27,620 nucleotides of DNA, taken from JANQRV01 sp964533785. Its GTDB lineage: Bacteria; Bacteroidota; Bacteroidia; Chitinophagales; Saprospiraceae. Below are positions 6,722-15,778 of the stretch, piece by piece; position 1 is the stretch's first letter, and every line of letters begins with the position of its first letter. The position numbers were made by a program, and so were the translations under genes. The stretch is taken from NCBI GenBank assembly GCA_964533785.1, contig CAZHNG010000041.1, forward strand, positions 1-27,620. Direction: 5' to 3'. The notes under the pieces are model-generated. The model searched no databases and had not been told where the DNA came from. It saw nothing but the letters and a program-made list of their open reading frames with translations.

Positions 6722-8008
6722 ATGAGAAAAAATAAATCGTATATAGCTTTATTTTTGGGGTTCGGGTTATTGGTATCGGCGGGCTGCGCGACGCAATTGA
6801 AGCGTAATTTTGCTGCTGTTAGGGATGTGCAGTATTTTTCTGGAAATAAGGCAGCCCCCATAACCACCCGCAATAATATAAGCATTAGAAGTCTTAGTGG
6901 TTGCAATGACCCCATGAACTACGTACCTGACACGAATCACTTGGATCATACGCCCTGGAAATATATCCGTGTGAACTTTCATTGGGTCAACTCCTCCGAT
7001 AGTTCAAGTAATTACAGGGGGGAATATGCCAAAAAGGTAGTGAAAAGCTTGCTTGTTTCAGCGAATAAAGATTTGAAGGAGAACAATAAATTATGGTTGC
7101 CGTACGGTAATAATATTCCTGTGATATCAACCAGGTTACAGTATGTATTAACTCCTCACCCTGATGATCCTTCGGATGATGGAATTTATGAGCATTATGA
7201 TGATGAATTGTGTTTTTACATTCACAAGGGTCGAAACCGCAATCTAGCCAGTCGTTCGGTAATGAATAAATATGGTGTCCAAAAAGACACGGTTCTCAAT
7301 GTTTTTATCATGCCTCATCATCCGGATAGTGTAGCTTCTAAAACTTATACTTCTTATGGCGTAGGTGTTGCCTTGAGGAATTTTGTGAAAATTGCCGGCC
7401 CATTTGAAATGAAGAACGCAGGCTGGGCTCACCGCGGCAATTTTAATCACGAAGTAGCTCATATATTAGGGTTGCAACATGCCTGGCTAAACGATGGTTG
7501 TGATGATACCCCCCGGCATTCTCTCGACTGCTGGAACCGGACCGAAGAGCCCCCCTGTGATAAACAAACTTCCAATAATATGATGGATTACAATGCTTTT
7601 CAGCATGCCCTGTCTCCCTGCCAGATCGGGAAAATGCACGCCAATATTGCCCGCGAATACTCAAATGCCAGAAAATTCATCCTACCTACTTGGTGTGAGT
7701 TAAAAGCAGACAAAACTATAACAATCCAGGATTCTATCGTGTGGAAAGGAGCCAAAGACCTGGAAGGACATCTCATTATTGCCAATAGCGGTCAGCTTGC
7801 CGTCAACTGCAGACTCTCCCTACCGAAAAATGCTAAGATCTCTATTGAGCCAACCGGCAAATTGGTGCTCAATCCGGATGCCAAATTACACAATGCATGT
7901 GGAGATCAATGGCAGGGAATAGAAATTCAGGAAAAAGGTAAACAGAAAGGAGCGTTGGTCATCATCGGCGATCCAGTCATTGCTGATATTCAAAATACCA
8001 TTGAGTAG
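6722..8008 (+). CDS. Lipoprotein with M43/pappalysin-like zinc metalloprotease domain
   Basis: This is probably a surface or periplasmic zinc endopeptidase. The N-terminus is a lipoprotein signal (hydrophobic LFLGFGLLVSAG, then Cys22). The metzincin motif HEVAHILGLQH has ligands His243, His247 and His253 with Glu244 as general base. It is followed by the cysteine-bearing DGCDDTP segment and a Met-turn at NNMMDYN (Met287/288), the order seen in family M43. After the catalytic domain (about 95-325) a beta-rich tail to residue 428 carries short repeated strands such as GHLIIANSGQLAV and AKISIEPTGKLVLNP, resembling the start of a parallel beta-helix that ends early. No secretion C-terminal domain (type IX) is seen. 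The natural substrate is unknown. Confidence 0.85.
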   Translation: MRKNKSYIALFLGFGLLVSAGCATQLKRNFAAVRDVQYFSGNKAAPITTRNNISIRSLSGCNDPMNYVPDTNHLDHTPWKYIRVNFHWVNSSDSSSNYRGEYAKKVVKSLLVSANKDLKENNKLWLPYGNNIPVISTRLQYVLTPHPDDPSDDGIYEHYDDELCFYIHKGRNRNLASRSVMNKYGVQKDTVLNVFIMPHHPDSVASKTYTSYGVGVALRNFVKIAGPFEMKNAGWAHRGNFNHEVAHILGLQHAWLNDGCDDTPRHSLDCWNRTEEPPCDKQTSNNMMDYNAFQHALSPCQIGKMHANIAREYSNARKFILPTWCELKADKTITIQDSIVWKGAKDLEGHLIIANSGQLAVNCRLSLPKNAKISIEPTGKLVLNPDAKLHNACGDQWQGIEIQEKGKQKGALVIIGDPVIADIQNTIE

Positions 8009-8148
8009 CTATTGGTTTTGACAATATCTTTTCATCGTGATCCCTAAGGCAGTAATAGCATTCCAAATAAAATAGCGTTGAAGTTTTTAAATCATAAGAA
8101 TTCAGTATTCAGAGCTTCAACCTTATCCTTAATCTCAACCTTAATGCT

Positions 8149-8156
8149 TAATTTTG
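8149..8156 (+). promoter_or_regulatory. Bacteroidota -7 promoter box before aspS
   Basis: TAATTTTG matches TAnnTTTG exactly and lies 91 nt before the aspS ATG, within the 239-bp spacer after the protease gene. No clear -33 TTTG is at the expected distance. The same spacer also contains CAACCTTA twice just upstream. Confidence 0.45.
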
Positions 8157-8247
8157 CGCATATTCCGGAACTCTTTACCACAAACGGTTGGTTCTACGTA
8201 AAATCCATCTTATTAAATATCATTTTTCAACCATCAACCCTATTAAT

Positions 8248-10035
8248 ATGTATCGAACACATAACTGTGGAGAATTAAGACTATCCAATGTAGGAGAAAC
8301 GATAACCTTAAGCGGCTGGGTACAAAAAGTGAGAGACCAGGGCTACATGATGTGGGTAGATATCAGAGACCGTTATGGTATTACACAGTTAATTTTTAGT
8401 GAAGAACAAACGGATGCAGCTTTATTCGCCAAAGCCCGTGAATTGGGTCGCGAGTTTGTGGTACGGGTTGAGGGTACCGTAATAGAGCGAGCTTCTAAAA
8501 ACGATAAACTCCCCACCGGAGATATTGAAATACAGGTTACTGATTTGCACATATTGAATGAATCCGAAGTCCCACCCTTTACCATTCAGGAAGATACCGA
8601 CGGTGGAGAGGAGTTGCGCATGAAATACCGTTATCTGGATCTGCGTCGTCCTCCCGTGCAGCAAAATATTATTTTCAGGAGTAAATTGGCTTTTCAGGTC
8701 AGAAAATATATGACGGAAGAAGGATTTCTCGAAATAGAAACCCCTTACCTGATCAAAAGTACACCGGAAGGTGCGCGGGATTTTGTCGTGCCGAGTCGTA
8801 TGAATCCTGGCCAGTTTTATGCCTTGCCACAATCTCCTCAGACCTTCAAGCAGATCCTGATGGTAGCCGGCATGGATAAATATTTTCAATTGGTTAAGTG
8901 TTTCAGGGACGAAGATCTTAGAGCAGATCGACAGCCGGAGTTTACGCAAATAGATTGTGAGATGGCCTTTGTTACTCAGGAAGATATCCTGCAAACCTTC
9001 GAAGGGCTGACCAAGAATTTGTTTAAAACCATTTTGAATGTTGACCTGCCGGACTTTCCCCGCATGACTTACGATGAAGCAATGAAATTATACGGATCGG
9101 ACAAGCCGGATACTCGCTTTGGCATGCCTTTCGTGGAGCTTAACGGTGTTGCTCAGGGCAAAGGGTTTGGGGTTTTTGATGAGGCAGAGTTAGTGGCGGG
9201 CATTTGTGTGAAAGGGGAAGCGGCGAACCATTCTAATAAGGATCTCAAAAAACTTACCGAATGGGTGAAAAGGCCGCAAATTGGTGCAAAAGGCCTGGTA
9301 CACGTCAGGTTCAATGAAGATGGTAAGATACAATCAACCGTAGGAAAGTTTTTCGATGATGAAGCACTAAAAGTATGGGGAGAGCAATTTGGAGCAGAAA
9401 AAGGGGATATGCTTTTAGTACTTTCCGGCGAAGCAGAAAAAACGCGGAAACAACTTTGTGAGTTGAGGCTGGAGATGGGTCGTCGTTTAGGACTAATGGA
9501 TCCGGCTGATTTCAAACCGCTTTGGGTGGTAGATTTTCCTCTTTTAGAGTGGGACGAAGAAACGGAGCGGTTCTATGCGATGCACCATCCGTTTACCTCG
9601 CCGAAAATGGAAGATGTTCCGAGAATGTTGAACGGCGATTTCGAAACCATGAAAAACCTGAGGGCAGATGCTTATGACCTCGTAATAAATGGTGTTGAAA
9701 TAGGTGGGGGATCCATCCGTATCCACGATAGAAAATTACAAGAAAAAAACTTTAAATTACTAGGGTTTACTCAAGAGGAAGCCGAAGAACAATTTGGGTT
9801 TTTATTGGGCGCTTTCGAATACGGGGCTCCGCCGCACGGAGGGATTGCCTTTGGCTTTGATCGGTTGTGTGCGGTTATGTCGGGCCAGACTTCGATCAGG
9901 GATTTTATTGCCTTTCCTAAAAACAATCAGGGGCGTGATACAATGATCGATACCCCGGCGCAAATTGCCCTACAACAATTGCAAGAGTTGGGCCTAAGTA
10001 TTGATGATACTGCTTTTGTGGAGGAAAATCTGTAG
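8248..10035 (+). CDS. aspS: Aspartyl-tRNA synthetase
   Basis: It charges tRNA-Asp with aspartate in the cytoplasm. The order is typical of bacterial AspRS: an N-terminal OB-fold anticodon-binding domain (about 1-105, with GWVQKVRDQG and VDIRDRYGITQLIF), then the class II core. Motif 2 is FRDEDLRADRQPEFTQID, a GAD insertion domain follows around residues 280-410, and motif 3 is GIAFGFDRLCAVM before the SIRDFIAFPK tail. I start it at ATG 8248, giving 595 residues, because MYRTHNCGELR is the normal family N-terminus; an upstream TTG at 8188 would add 20 unsupported residues. Whether it also charges tRNA-Asn is not clear: the loop position that is His in many non-discriminating enzymes and Leu in E. 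coli appears to be Gln (RDQG). Confidence 0.97.
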   Translation: MYRTHNCGELRLSNVGETITLSGWVQKVRDQGYMMWVDIRDRYGITQLIFSEEQTDAALFAKARELGREFVVRVEGTVIERASKNDKLPTGDIEIQVTDLHILNESEVPPFTIQEDTDGGEELRMKYRYLDLRRPPVQQNIIFRSKLAFQVRKYMTEEGFLEIETPYLIKSTPEGARDFVVPSRMNPGQFYALPQSPQTFKQILMVAGMDKYFQLVKCFRDEDLRADRQPEFTQIDCEMAFVTQEDILQTFEGLTKNLFKTILNVDLPDFPRMTYDEAMKLYGSDKPDTRFGMPFVELNGVAQGKGFGVFDEAELVAGICVKGEAANHSNKDLKKLTEWVKRPQIGAKGLVHVRFNEDGKIQSTVGKFFDDEALKVWGEQFGAEKGDMLLVLSGEAEKTRKQLCELRLEMGRRLGLMDPADFKPLWVVDFPLLEWDEETERFYAMHHPFTSPKMEDVPRMLNGDFETMKNLRADAYDLVINGVEIGGGSIRIHDRKLQEKNFKLLGFTQEEAEEQFGFLLGAFEYGAPPHGGIAFGFDRLCAVMSGQTSIRDFIAFPKNNQGRDTMIDTPAQIALQQLQELGLSIDDTAFVEENL

Positions 10036-10177
10036 TTGTTTTTATGAGACCTGTAAATAGTCAGAAAATATTTGTGTATTCCCGGACATTTGAATTATGT
10101 GTATGTTTCTAATAGTCAACCCTTTGAAATGGTTGAACGTTTTTCTGACGTACAAATACGTTAAAACCACATAAATT

Positions 10178-10876
10178 ATGAGTATTGGACAACCAATCTG
10201 GTATCTTGAAAATATTGATGTTTCGGGAATTTTTTGTCCTAAAAAAATTAATGCCGGAGGATTAGACCAGCACGAACAAAAGGAGTTTGCCAAAGGGGAA
10301 TACATTTATTTGCCCGATGAACACGCTGATAAGGTCTATTTCATTTCGGAAGGAAGGGTGAAAATCGGAACCTATGGTGAAACCGGGAAAGAAATTACCA
10401 AAGCCATTTTAAATGCCGGAGAAGTATTCGGCGAGTTGTCCCTGGTGGGTGAAAAACAACGCCGGGATTTTGCCTACACGATGGATAAGACTTCTGTTTG
10501 TATATTAGGCACTCAGGACATGAAGGGACTAATGAGGGAACACAATGGCCTGAATATGTTCTTGATGCGTATTATGGGGTCCCGTATCCTTGAGATGGAA
10601 CAACGCCTGGAATCCCTGGTTTTTAAAGATTCGAGAACAAGGATTATTGAATTTTTAAAGGACCTCGCTCAAAACAAAGGGCGCAGAGTGGGTTACGAAA
10701 TGGAAGTCAGAAAATTCATGACTCATCAGGAAATAGCTAATTTAACCGCTACTTCCCGGCAAACAGTCACTACCGTACTCAATGAACTCCGTAATAAAAA
10801 TATTTTGACCTTTAACCGCAAACGCTTACTGGTTAGAGATATGGAGCTATTGGGAAAAGAAGCTGTCGAAGCCTGA
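10178..10876 (+). CDS. Crp/Fnr-family transcription regulator
   Basis: This DNA-binding regulator has an N-terminal cyclic-nucleotide-binding fold (about residues 30-145, with the roll EGRVKIGTYGETGKEI and the turn AGEVFGELSLVG). The dimerisation helix includes RILEMEQRLESLVFKDSRTRI. The C-terminal winged helix has the recognition segment MTHQEIANLTATSRQTVTTVL, then LNELRNKNILTFNRKRLLV. The four-cysteine iron-sulfur ligand set of true FNR is absent, so it is not an FNR-type oxygen sensor. The usual cAMP-contact Arg is not evident either, and the ligand is unknown. The gene stands alone 142 bp after aspS. A TCAACC / GGTTGA inverted repeat around 10116-10138 in its upstream region could be an operator, but this is inference. 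Confidence 0.9.
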   Translation: MSIGQPIWYLENIDVSGIFCPKKINAGGLDQHEQKEFAKGEYIYLPDEHADKVYFISEGRVKIGTYGETGKEITKAILNAGEVFGELSLVGEKQRRDFAYTMDKTSVCILGTQDMKGLMREHNGLNMFLMRIMGSRILEMEQRLESLVFKDSRTRIIEFLKDLAQNKGRRVGYEMEVRKFMTHQEIANLTATSRQTVTTVLNELRNKNILTFNRKRLLVRDMELLGKEAVEA

Positions 10877-11090
10877 TTTAAAGTGAAGAAAGATCAGAAG
10901 AATACCCCTTTTTGTGGTGACAAAGACTTTTCTTTATCCATAGCCAAGCTCAATACTGAGTTGAAATATTAATTTCTGAGCCTTATCCTCCAAAGTGGAA
11001 AAGTAAAATTAGTAATGATAAAATAATTAATAAGTCATCAGCAGCCAATATTTCCAATCTATTCTTGGACAATTAAACCCATCTCAACGG

Positions 11091-14000
11091 TTGGCCGTTG
11101 AGCAAATTGAAGGCCCGGTATTGGTCATTGCAGGCCCGGGTACGGGTAAGACCCATATCCTGGCAGCTAGAATTGGCAATATCCTCCTAAAAACAGATAC
11201 TTCCGCCAATAGTATCTTATGCCTCACTTTTAGTGATGCAGGGGTACAGGCTATGCGGCAACGCCTATTGCAATTTATCGGAGCTGAAGCACACCGGGTA
11301 AATATCTACACTTTCCATTCTTTCAGCAACCGGGTAATCCAGGAGAACCTGGAGTATTTCGGTAACCTTGGCCTAGAACCCGTCAGCGACCTGGAGCGAA
11401 TCGAATTGATACGGACTATGCTCGCACGGCTCCGGGTTTCGCATCCGTTAAGGATCGGTAAATCCTCTCCCTTTTATTACGAAAAGCACTTACAGCATCT
11501 TTTTCGGATCATGAAATTGGAACAATGGGAAGTAGAGGATATGCAAGCCAAAATAGACCACTTTTTATCCGAAATTCCCCATCGAGAAGATTTTATTTAT
11601 CAGGTAAACTGGGGTCGTTTTAAAAAAGGGCAAATTAAAAAAGCCAAAGTAGAGGACGCTCAGCGGAAAATGGAGTTGCTGCGCGCGGCCTGCGAATTGT
11701 TTGAAGAATATCAGCATTTAATGCAAAAAGCCCAGCGATATGATTATGAAGACATGATACGTTGGGTGATTGATGCCTTTCAGGAGCACGAAGTGTTGTT
11801 GCGTAAATACCAGGAACGTTATTTGTATTTTTTAATTGATGAATTTCAGGATACGAACGGTGCTCAAAACACGTTGGTCCAACAATTGGTCAACTATTGG
11901 GATAACCCCAACCTCTTTATTGTCGGCGACGATGATCAGTCTATCTATGAATTCCAAGGGGCGCGGATCAAGAACATAACGGATTTTTACCAGAAGTACC
12001 AAAACTACCTTAAAGTTATCGTCCTTGAAGATAATTACCGCTCCACCCAACCCATTCTGGATCATGCAGGCCAACTTATCATTCACAATAAGAACAGGGT
12101 AGTTGCAAAATTAGCTGATCTGGCTATTCAGAAAAAGTTGTCAGCACAAAATCCGACGGTAAAAAAAATTAATGAAAAGCCCGTTATTCGCGTTTACGAG
12201 AATCCATTCCAGGAGGAAGCCGCTTTGGTAGAGGAAATAAATCAACTGGCCCAAAAGAACTTTCCCCTGGCAGAAATCGCCATTATTTATACCCGGCATC
12301 GTCAGGCAGAAAATATTATCGAACTATTCCAACGGCAGAAAATACCTTTTAATACCAGGCGCAATGTGAATATTTTAAGTTTGCCCATTATTCAGCAACT
12401 CCGTCAAATGATAGAGTTTGTAGCCCTTGAGCTGGACCGTCCTGGGAAGGGGGAGCATCTGGTTTACCGTATGCTCCATTTTCAATTTTTCCAAATAAGG
12501 CGTAGTGATATCGAAAATATTCATTGGAGCATCAGCAAAGAAGCAGAACGTATTCCGTGGAGAGAGGCTATAAACAGAAAGGACTATTTGAACGCCCTTT
12601 CCTCAAGGGATCAAATCGAATTACTTTCCACCTTATTAGAGAAGTGGATTGGGTTTGGGGCTAATCACAGCACCGTCTCGCTTGTGGAAAATATGATCAA
12701 CACTTCCGGAATATTACGCTTTGCTATTGAGCAAGAAGAAAGGCAGTTCTTAGTGGAAGTGCTTCATGCCTTCCTGAGCTTTGTAAAGCAGGAAAACGAT
12801 CGCAACTCCAGATTGCGTCCGGCCGGATTAATTGAGGTCATCAGAAAGCTGGAGGAAAATCGCCTGGGCATTCCGCTTAATGAGGTTGTCAAACAAGAAA
12901 ACGGTGTAAACCTCCTAACAGCACATAGTGCCAAAGGCCTGGAATTCAGATATGTCTACCTCATTCATGCTACCAAAGAACACTGGGAACCCAGAGGCCG
13001 CTCGGGTTCTTTCCAGTTTTCACTGCCGGATACTTTAACTTTTTCTAACGAATCTGATCAATTTGAAGCCCGCAGAAGGCTTTTCTATGTAGCAATGACG
13101 AGAGCAAAAGAACAATTGGTCATTTCTTACAGCCAATCTTCTTTGCAGGGAAAGCCGGTGGAGCGCTGTGTTTTTATTGATGAATTAATGTCGCCTAACT
13201 CTATTGGTATTGAAGAACATGCTGTCACTGAAACATCGCTGCACGAAAAGCAGAAGCTGTTGCTGACTGAAACGGCTAAAAGTAACCGCATTGAACCCAT
13301 GGATAAGGATTGGATAACCGACCAACTGACCAATTTCAGTCTTAGTACCACCGCATTGGATACCTACCTGAAATGTCCGCTGGGTTTTTTCTATGAATAT
13401 GTCTTAAAAGCGCCGGTGCTAAGTAGCGAAGCGGCTTCTTACGGTACGGCGGTACACAATGCTCTCCAACGATTGTTTGAGCGGATGTTGATGGATCCTG
13501 GCAAACATTTTCCAGGTCAGTCTTCCTTGATAAGTTTTTTTGAGCAAGAGATGGATAGCCTGCGTAGCCATTTTTCCTTTCAAAGTTGGGAAAGGTACCT
13601 CGAGCAAGGCCGTTACAGCCTGACGGGCTTTTACCGGTCAAAGCATCATTCCTGGCACAAAAAAGTGGCAGTAGAATACAGTATCAGAGAAGCAGAAATT
13701 GAAGGAGTACCCATAAAAGGTACTATTGACAAACTGGAGTATCTGAAAGATAACAAAGTCCGCATTGTCGATTATAAGACCGGTAGTCATGATCCAGGAA
13801 AGCTAAGATCACCAACCAGGATGAGACCCTACGGCGGCAGTTATTGGCGGCAACTGGTTTTCTACAAAGTATTATTTGAGCAATACAATAAAGCTTTCCA
13901 GCAGGTTGAAAGCGCTACTGTCGTATATGTACAACCCAATGCTTCTGGTAAGTTTGTCGAAAAAACAATCTCTCCAGAGCCTGATCAGGTCAAACTGATC

Positions 14001-14159
14001 ATTGAACTCATCCGGGAAACTTACGAAAGAATTTTAAACCACGATTTTTATCAGGGATGTGGAAAAAAAGATTGCAAATGGTGTAGTTTTATGAAAAACA
14101 ATGACTTATACGAAAATTTTGCAAGGGAAGATACTTTAATGGATGATAAGTTTTTTTAA
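11091..14159 (+). CDS. UvrD-like helicase fused to PD-(D/E)XK nuclease with iron-sulfur cysteines
   Basis: This is probably a DNA repair or recombination enzyme of AddAB/RecB style. Helicase motifs in order: Walker A GPGTGKT (15-21), the Walker B segment LIDEFQDTN with Asp250-Glu251, GDDDQSIYEFQGA (from 279), DNYRST, TAHSAKGLEF, and LFYVAMTRAKEQL. The C-terminal third is a PD-(D/E)XK nuclease with Asp880 (GTID) and Asp894-Tyr-Lys896. Cys762 plus the triplet Cys990, Cys995 and Cys998 (C-x4-C-x2-C) match the iron-sulfur-stapled nuclease domains of AddB and Cas4. The TTG at 11091 is almost certainly not the true start. The frame is open back to ATC 11037 (stop TAA 11031-11033), and this upstream part encodes LNPSQRLAVEQ, the family Q-motif. 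No ATG, GTG or other TTG in that stretch precedes the motif. Confidence 0.9.
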   Translation: MAVEQIEGPVLVIAGPGTGKTHILAARIGNILLKTDTSANSILCLTFSDAGVQAMRQRLLQFIGAEAHRVNIYTFHSFSNRVIQENLEYFGNLGLEPVSDLERIELIRTMLARLRVSHPLRIGKSSPFYYEKHLQHLFRIMKLEQWEVEDMQAKIDHFLSEIPHREDFIYQVNWGRFKKGQIKKAKVEDAQRKMELLRAACELFEEYQHLMQKAQRYDYEDMIRWVIDAFQEHEVLLRKYQERYLYFLIDEFQDTNGAQNTLVQQLVNYWDNPNLFIVGDDDQSIYEFQGARIKNITDFYQKYQNYLKVIVLEDNYRSTQPILDHAGQLIIHNKNRVVAKLADLAIQKKLSAQNPTVKKINEKPVIRVYENPFQEEAALVEEINQLAQKNFPLAEIAIIYTRHRQAENIIELFQRQKIPFNTRRNVNILSLPIIQQLRQMIEFVALELDRPGKGEHLVYRMLHFQFFQIRRSDIENIHWSISKEAERIPWREAINRKDYLNALSSRDQIELLSTLLEKWIGFGANHSTVSLVENMINTSGILRFAIEQEERQFLVEVLHAFLSFVKQENDRNSRLRPAGLIEVIRKLEENRLGIPLNEVVKQENGVNLLTAHSAKGLEFRYVYLIHATKEHWEPRGRSGSFQFSLPDTLTFSNESDQFEARRRLFYVAMTRAKEQLVISYSQSSLQGKPVERCVFIDELMSPNSIGIEEHAVTETSLHEKQKLLLTETAKSNRIEPMDKDWITDQLTNFSLSTTALDTYLKCPLGFFYEYVLKAPVLSSEAASYGTAVHNALQRLFERMLMDPGKHFPGQSSLISFFEQEMDSLRSHFSFQSWERYLEQGRYSLTGFYRSKHHSWHKKVAVEYSIREAEIEGVPIKGTIDKLEYLKDNKVRIVDYKTGSHDPGKLRSPTRMRPYGGSYWRQLVFYKVLFEQYNKAFQQVESATVVYVQPNASGKFVEKTISPEPDQVKLIIELIRETYERILNHDFYQGCGKKDCKWCSFMKNNDLYENFAREDTLMDDKFF

Positions 14160-14404
14160 GGAGTCGGCGGGTTTGTACTGTGATGTATTTTGTTCTTGAA
14201 GCATTGTTTTAAGTCTTGGTTTTTTGGCAGAATTATCTTTGGTCTGACCCTGTGGGCCTTCGGAGAGAGCATGCTTGTTTGCCTTCTATAACTTCCTGTT
14301 TTTCAGATTATCAGCAGGAGGTAAAAAAAGTTATTGTTCAATTTTTTTATACAGTTTAAAGTACCTACATTTGCAGCGATTTTGAAAATGTCAAAAGTAG
14401 GAAG
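14160..14404. other. Leader region of the atp operon
   Basis: These 245 bp hold no gene. No atpI or atpZ, which often precede atpB, is present. Two perfect -7 boxes occur, TATCTTTG at 14234-14241 and TACATTTG at 14366-14373. A near-perfect Shine-Dalgarno string AGGAGGT near 14319 is followed by no plausible start for a gene. Confidence 0.5.
14366..14373 (+). promoter_or_regulatory. Bacteroidota -7 promoter box of the atp operon
   Basis: TACATTTG, set in the context CCTACATTTGCAGC, is a full match to TAnnTTTG and 31 nt from the atpB GTG, which would give a short leader. The -33 position holds TTTT rather than TTTG within an AT-rich run. Confidence 0.65.
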
Positions 14405-15646
14405 GTGAAGAAAACATTTCTAACATTTCTGATTGTATTATTGGGCTTTGGATTGACCAACAGCCTTTTAGCTCAACACGGTGATGATGATTCCGGTGAT
14501 CATCATTCTGAAGAAGAATACGATGCCGTAGGTACTATCATGCACCACATTAGCGACGCCAATGAATTTCACATCATTGGCGATATTCATTTACCGCTTC
14601 CCTGTATACTTTATGCCCCGGAAGAAGGATGGTCCTTTTTCATGTCCAGTGCATTTGATCACGGGCATACGGCCGTTGACGGGTATGCACTAAATCACGG
14701 CCGGGTGAACCGTATTGCCGATCCTGATTTTCCGGATGGAGAAGTGCACATCGATGAAATTGTACACAAGGAGGAAGAGGTACAGAAAGGTGAAGAAGTG
14801 GAATCAAAAGATGTGTATTATGCGGTACACGATGGTCACGAATATAAATTAGATAAGCCGAGCACATTAGACGGTGGTGTGTTGGGAGGTGGCATCACTT
14901 CTTTCTATGATTTTTCGATAACTAAGAACGTGTTTACACTGATTCTAGCCGGAATTTTACTCATTTTACTATTCTTTGCCGTTGCAAGGGGATATAAGAA
15001 AAATGATGGGAAAGCCCCTTCCGGCATCCAATCCTTCATGGAACCTTTCTTTGTTTTTATCCGGGATGAGGTGGCAAGACCAATGATCGGAGATAAGCAC
15101 TACGAGCGTTTCCTGCCTTTCATTATGATGCTTTTTTTCTTCATTCTTTTTTGTAATCTATTAGGTCTTGTCCCAATATTTCCCGGCAGTGCCAATGTAA
15201 CCGGGAATCTTTCGGTTACTTTAGTTTTAGCGGTTATCACTTTCATTGTGACTAATATCAACGGTAATGGGCACTATTGGGAACATGTTTTTTGGATGCC
15301 CGGTATTCCTGCGTGGGTGAAGATCATCCTTACACCGGTAGAGATATTAGGATTATTCATCAAACCATTTTCGTTGATGATCCGTTTGTTTGCGAATATA
15401 TCCGCCGGTCATATTATCATTCTCAGTTTGGTAGGATTGATCTTTGTCTTTGGAGAAAATGGAAGTAATGAAGGTGGAGCGGTCGGCGGAGGTTTTATTG
15501 GAGTTCTGTTTACTGCTTTTATGAACCTGATAGAGTTATTAGTGGCTTTTTTACAAGCATTTATTTTTGCAATTCTCTCTGCTTCATATATTGGAGCGGC
15601 AGTAGAAGAACATCATCACGACCACGATGAAGCACACGCACATTAA
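14405..15646 (+). CDS. atpB: ATP synthase F0 subunit a, with long exported N-terminal extension
   Basis: This is the stator half-channel subunit of F0 in the inner membrane, passing protons to and from the c-ring. The core (about residues 160-400) has the usual helices. The essential arginine is Arg327 in MIRLFANISAGH, preceded by PFSL. At 413 residues it is about 140 longer than E. coli AtpB. The extra part is a cleavable-looking signal (MKKTFLTFLIVLLGFGL... to LLAQ) and an acidic, His-rich soluble segment (DDDSGDHHSEEE and onward), as known in other Bacteroidota AtpB. The C-terminus ends in another His/Asp tail (HHHDHDEAHAH). The start is GTG 14405, preceded by AGGAAG; the nearest upstream ATG (14388) runs into a stop. 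It is the first gene of the atp operon. Confidence 0.96.
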   Translation: MKKTFLTFLIVLLGFGLTNSLLAQHGDDDSGDHHSEEEYDAVGTIMHHISDANEFHIIGDIHLPLPCILYAPEEGWSFFMSSAFDHGHTAVDGYALNHGRVNRIADPDFPDGEVHIDEIVHKEEEVQKGEEVESKDVYYAVHDGHEYKLDKPSTLDGGVLGGGITSFYDFSITKNVFTLILAGILLILLFFAVARGYKKNDGKAPSGIQSFMEPFFVFIRDEVARPMIGDKHYERFLPFIMMLFFFILFCNLLGLVPIFPGSANVTGNLSVTLVLAVITFIVTNINGNGHYWEHVFWMPGIPAWVKIILTPVEILGLFIKPFSLMIRLFANISAGHIIILSLVGLIFVFGENGSNEGGAVGGGFIGVLFTAFMNLIELLVAFLQAFIFAILSASYIGAAVEEHHHDHDEAHAH

Positions 15647-15703
15647 TAATTTTCTAACATTTAAGAAATAGCATTTTCACACTCCTTCCCTAATCACACT
15701 CAC

Positions 15704-15738
15704 AGTCTGACGTCTAAAATATGGCGTCTGGCATCTCA
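15704..15738. repeat. Second copy of the 7-bp repeat family, between atpB and atpE
   Basis: Five gapless heptamers are AGTCTGA, CGTCTAA, AATATGG, CGTCTGG, CATCTCA. The last units share the string GCGTCTGGCATCT with the array at 1255-1317. It lies about 40 bp upstream of the atpE start, inside the operon. Confidence 0.7.
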
Positions 15739-15778
15739 AAGAAGCAATTTATTTTAACTAACTATAAATTTCATTGAA

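Noticed and set aside
8422..8994. 190-residue minus-strand frame inside aspS
   Set aside because: It is antisense to the conserved AspRS core, including motif 2, and has no recognisable motif.
10178..10876. Reading the Crp/Fnr protein as an FNR oxygen sensor
   Set aside because: The N-terminal cysteine cluster that holds the iron-sulfur centre is absent.
14319..14408. Small frame after AGGAGGT in the atpB leader
   Set aside because: It would need a TTG start and runs through the -7 promoter box TACATTTG, so it would lie mostly upstream of the transcript.
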